From Guyparkeria sp. SCN-R1 (GTDB lineage Bacteria; Pseudomonadota; Gammaproteobacteria; Halothiobacillales; Halothiobacillaceae), in assembly GCF_003932495.1 (NCBI RefSeq), contig NZ_QZMT01000004.1, positions 186,001-250,000 of the forward strand: DNA of 64,000 bases, given 5' to 3'. Under the pieces are notes generated by a model. That model saw only the letters and a list, made by a program, of their open reading frames with translations. It did not search any database and was not told the origin of the DNA. The translations under genes and the position numbers were made by a program. Shown in pieces: positions 9,355 through 18,031 of the stretch (position 1 is its first letter; every line of letters starts with the position of its first letter).

Positions 9355-10140
9355 ATGGTCGGGCTAGCTCCGCTGCCGGTGGTCGCCTGTCGCCCGGAGG
9401 GGGGCAGCCCTGCGGCCGGGCGCCTGCAGGTGTTTGCCGAGAAGTGGGCGCTGGACTGGGTGGATGCGCCCGGTGACGCCCCGACCCGATTCACGCTGGC
9501 GATTCAGGATGGGCGCATCGGTCTGATTCCTCCCCTCGACCGTCCAGATCTGGGTTCACACCCGCTGGTAATCGACTTCGCCGCCGATCCGCGGTTCGCC
9601 CGGCCGCTGGCGCGCAAGGATGCCCTGGCGCGGGCAACCGGCTGGAAGGCGGGGTATCGCCCGCCGGTGGTCGATCTCACCACCGGGCTGGGGCGTGATG
9701 CCTGGGCGCTGGCCAGCGGAGGCTGTGAAGTGACGGCTGTCGAGCGCCATCCGGTGGTCTGGCTGCTGCTGACCGATGCACTCGACCGGGCGATGGCCCA
9801 GCCGGCATTGGCGCCAATCACCGCTCGGATCCATCCTGTCTTCGGTGACGTGTTGGGAGAGCATCCCCCGGCGCTCGTCAGCGGTGAGGAGACGGTCTGG
9901 TACCTCGATCCGATGTTCCCCGAACGCAAGAAATCCGCGTTGGTGAAAAAGCCCATGCGCATCTTCCATCAACTGGTGGGAGAAGACCCGGACGCTGCGG
10001 CCTTGTTTGTCTGGGCCCGACGCCAGCCCGGCGCCCGCTGGGTGGTCAAGCGTCCGCCGGGGGCGCCCACCATCGATGCCACCACCCCGGATATCGATTA
10101 CCGCTCCGGGAGACTGCGCTTCGACGTCTACCTGCGGTGA
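9355..10140 (+). CDS. rsmJ: 16S rRNA (guanine1516-N2)-methyltransferase RsmJ
   Basis: 261 residues. The SAM site reads VVDLTTGLGRDAWALAS with VTAVERHPVVWLLL after it, and the family-specific stretch WYLDPMFPERKKSALVKK followed by MRIFHQLVG matches RsmJ (YhiQ). The C-terminal VVKRPPGAP is also typical. It methylates G1516 of 16S rRNA. The open frame runs further upstream into the inverted-repeat element; ATG 9355 or ATG 9346 are the reasonable starts, and neither has a strong ribosome-binding site. Confidence 0.92.
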   Translation: MVGLAPLPVVACRPEGGSPAAGRLQVFAEKWALDWVDAPGDAPTRFTLAIQDGRIGLIPPLDRPDLGSHPLVIDFAADPRFARPLARKDALARATGWKAGYRPPVVDLTTGLGRDAWALASGGCEVTAVERHPVVWLLLTDALDRAMAQPALAPITARIHPVFGDVLGEHPPALVSGEETVWYLDPMFPERKKSALVKKPMRIFHQLVGEDPDAAALFVWARRQPGARWVVKRPPGAPTIDATTPDIDYRSGRLRFDVYLR

Positions 10141-10663
10141 TCCAAGGTTCGGGTCAGAACTCGTTGTTGGTAGCCGGGACTGGCGCCCCATCGAAATGAA
10201 CCGCGCTCTTCTCGTCCGATGAAGTGTCACGTCGCCTTGGATCCACGGAACCACCTATTCGTTTCGCCTTGGGTGCATGTTTTCATTAAGGCATATGCCT
10301 ATACCCTGACATCTGCTAGAGGGTATCTGCTCGAAATGGGGCGCTAAACCTCATGGTCCTAGTAGGAAATTACGGCCTATCCGGTCGCCACCACCAGTGA
10401 ACTAATTCCACTTGGGCGCTGTCTATTACCGCGCCTGTCCGACCGTCGCTGCTTTTTAGGGCAAAACGGCTTCGGCCTGCTGTTGATCGAGGCGGCACGG
10501 AACGTATTGCCGAAAAGGAATATATATTCTGGTGACGGGTCGTGGTCGGTGATGGTGTTATACAAAATAGAAGCGTTTATAGCAGCGCATTGCTGTCTTG
10601 TGCGAAAACGTAAGCAATGCGCTATTTTTGGCCGTCATTGCAAAATTCAATGGGATTTTTGTC
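10141..10663. other. Intergenic region between rsmJ and the GT90 gene
   Basis: About 520 bases without a credible gene. The left part has normal composition; from about 10270 it becomes visibly AT-richer and stays so through the next gene, suggesting an acquired segment. Short open frames here have no recognisable product. One strong hairpin lies near the right end and is listed separately. Confidence 0.5.
10584..10629 (+). terminator. Strong hairpin with T tract upstream of the GT90 gene
   Basis: AGCGCATTGCT (10584-10594) pairs perfectly with AGCAATGCGCT (10613-10623) across an 18-base loop and is followed by ATTTTTG. It looks like an intrinsic terminator but sits about 40 bases before the GT90 start on the same strand, so it may mark an old gene end or act as a leader attenuator. 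Confidence 0.55.
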
Positions 10664-11752
10664 ATGTCAACAACAGAGCGTGCAATTGATATTGTTCGTG
10701 ACCTTGCGATTTATCATGAGGACATCTCGATAGATGTTTCGCATGCACTGATGAGGCTGGCGGCAAATTACAGGCCGCATGGCCCCCTGATCAAGCAGAA
10801 GATTTTTGAGTACGAGGCAAGGCATCAAAAGCCATTCTATCTAAGTAATGAAAAAAGGCTTGATCTTTGTATCGGTCAGTCTACGGTCGGCAAGTTGCAT
10901 CACGAAGGCAAACAGCTGAAGGCTCGTCAGGGCTACGTGAAGGGAGAGGTAAATGCGTTTTCTGTAGAGACCTCCGACCAGGCAGTTGCAGTTGGCAGCT
11001 ATGTCGAAGATATGAAAGCTTTCCTGACAGCCTGCGGCGAAATGGATGACCGTGTGCTTGTCAAGTTCGGGGATGAGGCGCTGGATAAGGCCGAAATGCT
11101 GCTCGGACCAGTTTTTGTGAAAAGTCGCCCGATTGGTGGGCAAGGGATTGTCCTGAAGCTCAACACCGCTCGCCACTGGGATAACTTGGATCCATCTGAT
11201 TTCTACCTGTGGGGAGAGAAAGATGACAATGTTGTCTGGCGGGGGCAGCCAACCGGCACCCATGGGAATCGAAGCCTGTCCTGGGACGACAACGTCCGAT
11301 TGAATTTTGTAAAAAACTACTCGGCAAATTACGACGTCGGATTCTCCAAGCTTGGCCCGCAGGGTGACAAAGTTTGCGAGCCTTTTGTTAAAGGTGTTCT
11401 TGGCAAGAAGGAACAGCTGAAAAGCAAATATGTCGTGAGCCTGGAAGGGAATGATGTTGCTACCAATTTGAAATGGATACTTGCATCAAACTCTGTTCCG
11501 ATCATGCCGCACCCGACATTCGAGAGCTGGTTGCTGGAGTCGCAGCTCATCCCCTATGTCCACTATGTGCCGCTTAGTGATGGCCTCGATGACCTGGATG
11601 AGGTCTATGCATGGTGTCTGAGTAACGACGAGCATTGTCGCCGGATCGCCGAAAATGGAAAGCGGTACATGGAGATGTTTTTTGATGAAGCGAATGAGAA
11701 AGAGATGTGTCGGATGATTTATAAGAAATACAAGTCAATGGTTGAAGGCTGA
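10664..11752 (+). CDS. Glycosyltransferase family 90-like protein (LpsA/CAP10 type)
   Basis: 362 residues. The C-terminal third has the GT90 signature: KYVVSLEGNDVATNLKW, then LASNSVPIMPHPTFESWL and YVHYVPLSDGLDDL, as in lipopolysaccharide core LpsA proteins and eukaryotic CAP10/POGLUT enzymes. It probably adds a sugar to a surface polysaccharide at the cytoplasmic face. ATG 10664 is preferred; an upstream in-frame start at 10598 would add a hydrophobic stretch with no support. Base composition is clearly AT-richer than the core genes. It is followed by a broken UDP-glucose dehydrogenase gene, so this may be a remnant of a surface-polysaccharide locus. Confidence 0.75.
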   Translation: MSTTERAIDIVRDLAIYHEDISIDVSHALMRLAANYRPHGPLIKQKIFEYEARHQKPFYLSNEKRLDLCIGQSTVGKLHHEGKQLKARQGYVKGEVNAFSVETSDQAVAVGSYVEDMKAFLTACGEMDDRVLVKFGDEALDKAEMLLGPVFVKSRPIGGQGIVLKLNTARHWDNLDPSDFYLWGEKDDNVVWRGQPTGTHGNRSLSWDDNVRLNFVKNYSANYDVGFSKLGPQGDKVCEPFVKGVLGKKEQLKSKYVVSLEGNDVATNLKWILASNSVPIMPHPTFESWLLESQLIPYVHYVPLSDGLDDLDEVYAWCLSNDEHCRRIAENGKRYMEMFFDEANEKEMCRMIYKKYKSMVEG

Positions 11753-11836
11753 TTTCCGTCCTCTGGTTATGGGGCATCTTGTTATTTTTTTTGTTGGTGG
11801 TTGCGGACATGGCGGGACACCGCTGACTGATGGTTC

Positions 11837-12593
11837 ATGATGAAAATCGCACTTGCAGGAACGGGATACGTGGGTCTGTCCAACGCCGTTTTGCTGGCGC
11901 AGCATGACTGAGGTGACAGCGGTTGATCTGATCCAGGAAGAGGTAGGGCTCATCAATGATCGGCAATCGCCGATCGACGATGCCGAAATCAGCGACTATC
12001 TCGCGAACAAGTCCCTGAACCTCAAGGCAGCGCTCGACCCCGAGGCGGCCTATCGAGATGCAGATTTCGTGATCATTGCCACCCCGACGGACTACGACCC
12101 CAAAACCAACACCTTCGATGCGCGTAGCGTAGAGGGGGTGATCGAGTCCGTGATGTCGATCAACCCGGGGGCCGTGATGGTGATCAAGTCCACGGTACCG
12201 GTGGGCTTTACGGCAGAGGCTTCACAGCGATTCGACGGGAAACCTGATTTTCTCGGCGGAGTTCCTGCGCGAAGGGCAACCTCTACCCCTCGCGTATTGT
12301 CATCGGGGGAGCGATCGGCGCGGGCGGAAACGTTTGCACGTCTACTGCAAGAAGGCGCGCTCCAGACGGATGTGCCCACGCTGTTTACGGAGAGCACCGA
12401 GGCGAAAGGCATCAAGGTTGTCGTCTACGAGCCGGTACTGGATGAGGCCGAATTCTTTGGGTCCGAGGTGATCAAAGACCTTGAGCTGTTCAAGCAGCGC
12501 AGTGATTTGATTCTGGCGAATCGCTTGACCCCGGATATCCACGATATTGCCGATAAGGTCTACACGCGGGATCTGTTTAACAGTGATGCATAG
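11837..12593 (+). pseudogene. ugd: UDP-glucose 6-dehydrogenase pseudogene (frameshifts and internal deletion)
   Basis: The ATG at 11837 begins MKIALAGTGYVGLSNAVLLA, a clear Ugd Rossmann start, and stops at TGA 11909-11911; skipping one T at 11909 restores EVTAVDLI and the rest. Further single-base shifts are needed near 12249 (T run), 12277 and 12308 (G run) to read FLREG, LYPSRIVIG and ERSARAE. After TESTEA (about 12402) the frame jumps to KGIKVVVYEPVL, losing roughly 135 codons including the active-site Cys region, and ends ADKVYTRDLFNSD like an intact Ugd. The enzyme, which oxidises UDP-glucose to UDP-glucuronate, cannot be made from this locus. Confidence 0.92.
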
Positions 12594-12945
12594 GGCGAAA
12601 GCGGTTGCCTGTGTGCGTGTGCCTCGACGGCCGTTTGTGGGTGTGACCGCAGTGCGTTGAATCGCCCTCGCTGCAACGACACGTTGGCGTTCGGGTGGAA
12701 CCGTTCACCGACGGAATTCGTGCGTTGGCGTCGCGATAATCTGTGTGACCGATGCATCGGCTGGTCTCAATTCGACCAGCGACCGCTGGAAGCCACTGTC
12801 GCTGATCGTTCCTGGGTGCCGCTGGCACCCAGGGATGCGAACCGGGCAGCCTTGGTCCTTGTTAGGTACACCGCCAGGCGTTACGTCCTGACTTAACGTT
12901 TCCCGAGGCGCTCGCAGCACTACGTTCTGCGTTGGTCGAGCCTGT
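12594..12945. other. Intergenic region with a perfect hairpin
   Basis: 352 bases between the ugd remnant and the hemerythrin gene, both of which end into it. The only clear structure is CCTGGGTGCC (12811-12820) pairing with GGCACCCAGG (12824-12833) across a three-base loop. No T tract follows on either strand. No gene remnant was recognised. Confidence 0.45.
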
Positions 12946-13389
12946 TCATTCGCCGCGCGCCTGTTCGTTCATCTCCCGCCGATATTTGTCGGCGAGCTCA
13001 CGTTTTTCTGTCTCGGTGAGTACCTTGCCGGCTTGCTGAAACACCTGATGCTCTTCCTCCTCGAGGTGGTGAAGGACGATTTCGCGCAGCTTTTTGGCAT
13101 GCATCAACCACGCTGGGGAGCTTGCTTCCGTGTTTTCGAGGGTTTCGAGGGCCTCATCGATCTCGTGATGTTCCGCGATGCTATGCCGAGCCTGCTCCTG
13201 CGTCAGATCAGCGTTCATCAACGGAACGTAGAAATATTTTTCCTCGGCATTTTCATGGTGCACCAGCGCGTCGCGTGTCTCACGAAGGAGCTTCTCTCGA
13301 CGCTCGCTTTGGCCGTGGGTCGCCGTCAGCTGATCAAGCAGGTCTCGTTGGACATCGTGATCGCAGCGTAATGCTTCAAAGATATTCAT
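12946..13389 (-). CDS. Hemerythrin HHE cation-binding domain protein
   Basis: 147 residues. The metal-ligand pattern of hemerythrin-like HHE domains is visible: LRCDHDVQRDLL at the start, VHHENAEEKYFYVPL, IAEHHEIDEAL and LHHLEEEEHQVF. Such proteins bind a di-iron centre and serve in oxygen or nitric-oxide sensing, iron storage or stress protection. The frame is open to 13542, but ATG 13389 has a very strong GGAGGAG site seven bases upstream and starts at the conserved domain. It stands alone on minus, divergent from the solute-binding gene remnant. Confidence 0.85.
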   Translation of the reverse strand: MNIFEALRCDHDVQRDLLDQLTATHGQSERREKLLRETRDALVHHENAEEKYFYVPLMNADLTQEQARHSIAEHHEIDEALETLENTEASSPAWLMHAKKLREIVLHHLEEEEHQVFQQAGKVLTETEKRELADKYRREMNEQARGE

Positions 13390-13566
13390 CTGTCTCCTCC
13401 TCGCATTTTCCACGGATTGCGGTGTTTCACAGGGTTTTGACCATAGTCGCCTCTTATCCCAAAAAGCAATGTCACCTGTGTCCCCGGGATGACGACTCGC
13501 AATCCCAACATCCGCGCCAACTTGGTCTACCGTTGTGGTCACTGATTAAGACAGCAGGTATGCAGT

Positions 13567-14379
13567 ATGCAATGGTGGCAAGGGCAATCCGTGAGAGCGT
13601 TTTGTGCTTCGCCTACGCGTCAGGGCTGTTACGTGATCAGACCGTTTCTGGCATTACTGGTTGCTATCTTCTTGGCTGGTTGTGATCTGCCGCGGGATAT
13701 CGAGGGAACCGAAGATCGCGTGCGCGACGGGGTCTTGCGCGTCGGGGTGATTGATGGCGCCGCTCCTTAGGTAGCGTGGCACTCCGGGAAGCCGCGTGGC
13801 GTCGAGGTGCAATTGGTGCGTGAACTCGCCGAGCGAATCCAGAGTGATATCCAGTGGGTTTCCGGTTCGGATACCGAACTTTTTCGAGCGCTCGCGGCGT
13901 TCGAACTGGACTTGGTGATCGGAGGCATCGACCGCTCCTCTCCCTGGCGCAAGGAAGTGGCGTTTACTCGTCCTTACCACGTCAGCCGGATCATGGTGGG
14001 GTGGCCAACGGGGCGGTCTGCGACTCGTGAGCTCGATGCGATCCGCATTGCCGTGCAGCAACACACCTCGGCGGTGAGGAAGCTGGAGGATCGTGGTGCC
14101 GTGCCGGTCGCCTTGCGTGGGCAGCCCAGCGAGCCTTTGCCGGTTGCCGCCGAAGAATGGCAGATCAGCGCCTGGGGCCTCCGAGCTAGCCCGCCCGTGC
14201 TGGATACCCATAAGCGGGTATTTGCATTGCCGCCCGGCGAAAACGGTTGGCTGCAAACCGTACAGCGCTTCTTGTTCGAAAGGCGAGACGATGTGCCGGC
14301 GATGATTCGTTCTCAGTTGTCCGTTGCAAACCCGGAATCACGCATCCGACCATCATTGTCAGAGGTGGCCTCGCGATGA
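13567..14379 (+). pseudogene. Periplasmic solute-binding lipoprotein gene interrupted by a nonsense codon
   Basis: Two open stretches in one frame are separated only by TAG at 13768-13770. The first has a lipobox (LLVAIFLAGC) and ends RVGVIDGAAP; the second resumes VAWHSGKPRGVEVQLV and continues like a family 3 solute-binding protein (VELVxxxA, DLVIGGIDRSSPW, FTRPY). Family members usually have Pro-Trp at this site, so a TGG-to-TAG change is the simplest history. The start is ATG 13567 or, directly before the signal peptide, GTG 13633. The stop overlaps the ATG of the CDF transporter (ATGA), so the nonsense codon may also weaken translation of that gene. Readthrough or sequence error cannot be excluded. 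Confidence 0.75.
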
Positions 14380-15314
14380 ACACACTCACCAGCCGTGTCG
14401 AGCTTCCCCCTGAGCTGGAAAAGACGCTTCGTCGAGCGTATCTGCTGGAAGGCATTACCGTCATTTACGGCCTGACCGTGGTGGTGGTGATGTACCTGGC
14501 GATGGGGTCTAGCCAGGCGATGAAAGCGGCCTGGCTGGAGGACACGATCAGTCTTGTACCCGCGATCGTGGTCCTCGTCGGGCTGCACATGCGCAATCGT
14601 CCGCCCACCGAGAAATACCCCTACGGCTTTCATCGTGCCTTGGGGATCTCGTTCCAAGCCGCTTCGATAGCCCTTTGCGTGGTAGGGCTCTATGTCGTCT
14701 ATGACTCCGGAACAAGCCTTCTCGCGCAGGAGCACCCGACAATCGGGACGCTCGAAGTTTTCGGACATGCCGTTTGGCTTGGCTGGTTGATGTTGCCGGC
14801 TCTCATGTACAGCGCACTCCCCGCGAGTGTGCTTGGTCGACTGAAGCTCGCACCCGCCCGCGCATTGCATAACAAGGCGATGATTGCCGATGCCGCCATG
14901 AACAAGGCGGACTGGATGACTTCCGCTGCGGCGGGGGTCGGCATACTGGGTATCGCGTACGGCTTCTGGTGGGCCGATAGCGTGGCGGCGCTGGTGATCG
15001 GTCTCGATGTGCTCAAGGATGGGGTGACGCATCTGAGAACCAGCGTCTTTGACCTGATGGATCGGCGACCTAACACCGTGGATGGAAAACCCTCTGACCT
15101 GCCGCGAATGGTTGAGGAACGGATTGCCGCGCTGCCGTGGGTGCGCCGGGTCGACGTGCGCATGCGCGAGGCGGGGCAGGTATTTTTCGGTGAGGCGTAT
15201 GTCGAGCCTGTCGATGATCGCTCGCCGATCGAACGCACGGCCGAAGCGATCGAGTGCGCCAAGGCAGTCGATTGGCGGATGCACGACCTGACGGTGGAAC
15301 TTGTGCGGTCGTGA
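14376..15314 (+). CDS. Cation diffusion facilitator (CDF) family transporter
   Basis: 312 residues. Six hydrophobic segments are recognisable between residues about 25 and 225, with the CDF loop KYPYGFHRA after the second, an Asp-bearing fifth helix (NKADWMTSAAAGV), then a cytoplasmic C-terminal domain (about 245-310) of the usual dimerising type. It would export a divalent metal such as zinc, iron or cobalt using the proton gradient; the specificity is not readable. AGAGGTGG lies upstream of ATG 14376, inside the end of the solute-binding gene, so the two are translationally coupled. Confidence 0.88.
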   Translation: MNTLTSRVELPPELEKTLRRAYLLEGITVIYGLTVVVVMYLAMGSSQAMKAAWLEDTISLVPAIVVLVGLHMRNRPPTEKYPYGFHRALGISFQAASIALCVVGLYVVYDSGTSLLAQEHPTIGTLEVFGHAVWLGWLMLPALMYSALPASVLGRLKLAPARALHNKAMIADAAMNKADWMTSAAAGVGILGIAYGFWWADSVAALVIGLDVLKDGVTHLRTSVFDLMDRRPNTVDGKPSDLPRMVEERIAALPWVRRVDVRMREAGQVFFGEAYVEPVDDRSPIERTAEAIECAKAVDWRMHDLTVELVRS

Positions 15315-15402
15315 TCGTTTCCGATCAGTGAGGGTATGTCCGACTTCAGCTGGGCTGTCCCGGAACGGAGCGTAACGACCAAGCCACTCCGGAGGTGACA
15401 CC

Positions 15403-15654
15403 ATGACCAAGAATCACGGCAACAGCATCAAAGACGATGAGCAGTACGAAGCCTTGCGCGACGAAGGCATGAGCAAGGAAAAGGCGGCGCGCATTGCGAA
15501 CACCGATCGCTCCAAGGCCGGCCGCCGGGGCGGCAAGAGTGAACGCTACGAAGACTGGAGCAAGGAATCCTTGTATGACAAGGCCCGGGAAGTGGGTATC
15601 GAGGGCCGGTCAACGATGAACAAAGGTGAACTGATCCGAGCCCTGAGGCGTTAG
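15403..15654 (+). CDS. Small Rho-N/KGG-type protein
   Basis: 83 residues, highly charged. The C-terminal 35 residues (ESLYDKAREVGIEGRSTMNK, then GELIRALRR) form the Rho termination factor N-terminal helix-extended fold found in many small stress-associated proteins. The N-terminal part (DEQYEALRDEGMSKEKAARI, GRRGGKS) resembles general stress proteins seen next to such domains. Likely a nucleic-acid-binding protein of unknown role. A GGAGGTGACACC ribosome-binding site lies just upstream of ATG 15403. It is monocistronic, ending at a shared hairpin. Confidence 0.75.
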   Translation: MTKNHGNSIKDDEQYEALRDEGMSKEKAARIANTDRSKAGRRGGKSERYEDWSKESLYDKAREVGIEGRSTMNKGELIRALRR

Positions 15655-15660
15655 CGCAAC

Positions 15661-15687
15661 CCCTCATTGGGCGGATGCGAATGAGGG
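15661..15687. terminator. Hairpin between convergent genes
   Basis: CCCTCATT (15661-15668) pairs with AATGAGGG (15680-15687) between the small Rho-N-type gene and the convergent papain-like gene, whose stop lies at 15689. Flanking AACC and GGTT extend the stem partly. T tracts are short, so it is a probable but weak bidirectional terminator. Confidence 0.5.
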
Positions 15688-15688
15688 T

Positions 15689-17728
15689 TCAGGCCTCGGT
15701 GCCGGTGGCCGGGTCGTCGAGGTTGAGCGTCAGATGCGCTTCGGGGATGCGATCAGCACCCCAGGTGCGGTGCACCATGGCGATCACTCGATCGAGTGAG
15801 TCCTGCGGCACGGAGGCGAGTTCGCCGTGCTCCAGCGGGTCGTAGTGGAAGATGTACAGGCGCGAGGCGAATTCCTCGAAGGGTAGGGAGGATTCGCCGA
15901 AGCGCTCGCCGTTGCCGGCGGTGCTTACCTGAACACCATCGCCCCAGTTCTGGCCGCTGTCGTTGTTGGGGTTGTAGAAGTACACCCGCATCTCTTCCTT
16001 GGGATCGAGCGTCACCCGCAGCAGGGTGATCGCGTGCCAGCCGATGAAGCGTGCGGCGCTGTCGGTCGCCGCGATGCCGATCGGCTGCGGGTGGATCAGC
16101 GGCTGGTTGCCGTTGTAGTAGGGGTGGTAGCTCGCGTAGAAGTGCCGCAGGAAATCCTCCAGCGCCTCGAGCTTCCCGGTGGCGACGTCCACGTTGATTC
16201 GAAAGCCCCGTCCGGACCACCAGCCGTGGAATTCCGGGTTGATCCAGCGGTGCGGGTCACCCTCGCGACCGATGCAACGGCGGCCCATCTCGGCGTAGAT
16301 GCGGTCCAGATGCGGTACCACCAGCAGGGAAACCGGATCGAGGTCGATCGGCAGGGTGGTGGCAACACCGCTGAGCGAGGCCATCGAGGAGATCGGCTGG
16401 CCCTCGAAGTGGATGATGATCTCGTCGTCGCGCGCCGCCCAGGCCACCATCTGCAGCATGTAGTCGGGGTCGTTGTACGCCCACATCGACAGGGCGCGGG
16501 CCGACTGGCAGGTGGGGTTGTTGCCCTGGCCCACGCCCAGCGGTTGGCCCAGCATGCAGAGCACGCCCTCCAGCAGACGGGTGCGCGGCGGGACGGTCTC
16601 ACCGAAGGCGATCGCGAGGCGTTCGCGTGACCAGGCCGACAGCGGCAGGCTCAGCTGTCGCCAGAGGGCCGGGGCCACCGGCGGCTGGTAGAGAATGCCG
16701 CGTTCGAGCATCAGGGCCAGCCCGTAGATGGCCTGGGCCGTCTCGGGAAACACCGACTGGTCGATCAGCGCGTGTACCAGCTCGCTGTAGCAGAGCAGGC
16801 AGTCCCGCCCGGTCGACGACAGCCCCATGGCCTCGGAAAGCAGATGATCGCCGTGATCGGTCAGGTGACGGAGCAGGGCCGCGTGGTAGGGCGAGACCAG
16901 ACCGGTGTCGTGCATGGCGCGCGCGAAGCCGGTCGCCTCGTTCTGCCGTGCCACGGCATCCATGCTTTCCAGCCGCTCCTTGTAGACCGGCACACCGGGA
17001 TCTTCGCGGCACGCCTGGGTCGGTCCGAACAGGCTGCTGACCAGGCGGTCGGCGCCCTGTCCGCTGCTGCCCAGGTCGATGTCCGGGCTGCCCTGGCAAA
17101 TGGCGATCTGCGTGATCATCTGCTTGACCGGTTCGGTCTGGATCGGCCGCTGCTGCAGGATCCGCCAGATCTCGTCGATCAACTGGTCGACGATGTGCTC
17201 GTAACCGATCCGCTCGGCCAGGTGGCCGAGCAGGGCGCGTGACAGGAGGGCCAGACGCCCCTGGGTCTCACGCTCGGCCTCGCTGGGCGGCATGAACAAC
17301 CGTTGCAGGTTGATCGCCAGTACCTGGGTCAGGTGATGGTGGGCATTCTCGGCCGACAGCCGCGGATGCGGATAGGCCTCGCGGGCCACCGCGAGCATGC
17401 GCAGGTCGCTCAGTGCCTCGATCACCACGGTATCCGCGTCCGCACTGCCCAGCGCATGGGCGGAGAGCGACGGGATCAGGATCTCGGGATAGGCCCAGTC
17501 CGAGCCGTTGAAGGTCCCGGCACTCTCGATGGCCTGAGCGCGTGCCTCGATGGCCGCCGGGCCTCCTTCCTGGAGCAGGACCCGCTTGGCCCCGTCCAGC
17601 ACCCGGCGCAGCCGGGTGGGCTTGGAGAACTCGGGTGCGGAATCGAGGGCCTCGATCGCCTCGTCGAATCGTTGCAGGAGTCCGGGCAGCAGGGCCCCGG
17701 GCGCTTGTTCGTCGACTTCGCTGATCAC
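15689..17728 (-). CDS. Large protein with a predicted papain-like C-terminal hydrolase domain, paired with an ATP-grasp enzyme
   Basis: 679 residues from GTG 17728, which has AGAGG ten bases upstream; the open frame continues to 17956 but only through a MITE-like repeat. I do not recognise the family. Residues 1-380 are mostly helical and featureless, without a signal peptide. Residues about 395-630 carry a papain-like order of residues: Gln401-x5-Cys407 in GQGNNPTCQSARALSMW, His565 in GWHAITLL, and Asn586 in VYFYNPNNDSGQNWGDG. In papain the same spacing Q-x5-C is followed by the catalytic His and Asn. A thiol protease, amidase or transglutaminase-like role is therefore inferred, not shown. 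The ATP-grasp gene lies upstream on the same strand, so a ligase/hydrolase pair acting on one amide or peptide substrate is plausible. Confidence 0.6.
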   Translation of the reverse strand: MISEVDEQAPGALLPGLLQRFDEAIEALDSAPEFSKPTRLRRVLDGAKRVLLQEGGPAAIEARAQAIESAGTFNGSDWAYPEILIPSLSAHALGSADADTVVIEALSDLRMLAVAREAYPHPRLSAENAHHHLTQVLAINLQRLFMPPSEAERETQGRLALLSRALLGHLAERIGYEHIVDQLIDEIWRILQQRPIQTEPVKQMITQIAICQGSPDIDLGSSGQGADRLVSSLFGPTQACREDPGVPVYKERLESMDAVARQNEATGFARAMHDTGLVSPYHAALLRHLTDHGDHLLSEAMGLSSTGRDCLLCYSELVHALIDQSVFPETAQAIYGLALMLERGILYQPPVAPALWRQLSLPLSAWSRERLAIAFGETVPPRTRLLEGVLCMLGQPLGVGQGNNPTCQSARALSMWAYNDPDYMLQMVAWAARDDEIIIHFEGQPISSMASLSGVATTLPIDLDPVSLLVVPHLDRIYAEMGRRCIGREGDPHRWINPEFHGWWSGRGFRINVDVATGKLEALEDFLRHFYASYHPYYNGNQPLIHPQPIGIAATDSAARFIGWHAITLLRVTLDPKEEMRVYFYNPNNDSGQNWGDGVQVSTAGNGERFGESSLPFEEFASRLYIFHYDPLEHGELASVPQDSLDRVIAMVHRTWGADRIPEAHLTLNLDDPATGTEA

Positions 17729-17730
17729 TT

Positions 17731-17998
17731 GGGAACCTCTACACGAATCGATAGTGTCTCTGCGGGACCGTCCAGGGTCCAGATGCAAGGCGCGGTGTGC
17801 CGTGAATGGTCGTTGCCATTCGCAAGCGCCGCAACGCCGCAGATGGGCCCTTGGCGGCCCGCCCGGGCGGGGCTCGCGGGTTTGCCCGCACTCGTCGTTA
17901 CTGGCCCTCGACGGGCAACGAGCCCGCCTTCGGCCCGGCGCCTTGATTGCGAACAAACCCGCGAGCCAGAGGCACCATCGATCCGTGCAGAGGTTCCC
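17731..17998. repeat. MITE-like element, copy A
   Basis: 268 bases with matching inverted ends: left GGGAACCTCTACACGAATCG (17731-17750), right the complement of GGGAACCTCTGCACGGATCG (ending 17998). Inside are CAGATGCAAGGCG and AACGCCGCAGATGGG, shared with the other copies in this window, and a second perfect 14-base inverted repeat, GGCTCGCGGGTTTG (17871-17884) with its complement at 17954-17967. It carries no gene. It separates the ATP-grasp gene from the papain-like gene, and its left end supplies the AGAGG site of the latter. Confidence 0.8.
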
Positions 17999-18031
17999 TC
18001 GCGCTCCTCGTGCCTGGGATATGGCGCGGGA

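Noticed and set aside
12657-12896. Plus-strand open frame in the gap after the ugd remnant
   Set aside because: No ribosome-binding site, no recognisable domain, and it runs through a perfect hairpin; coding is unsupported.
13768-13770. In-frame stop as a possible recoded amino acid
   Set aside because: It is TAG, not TGA; no selenocysteine or pyrrolysine context is seen, and relatives have Trp at this place, so a nonsense change is simpler.
17729-17956. N-terminal extension of the papain-like protein to 17956
   Set aside because: The extra 76 codons lie wholly in the repeat element, are Arg/Pro/Gly-rich, and the GTG at 17728 has a good ribosome-binding site.
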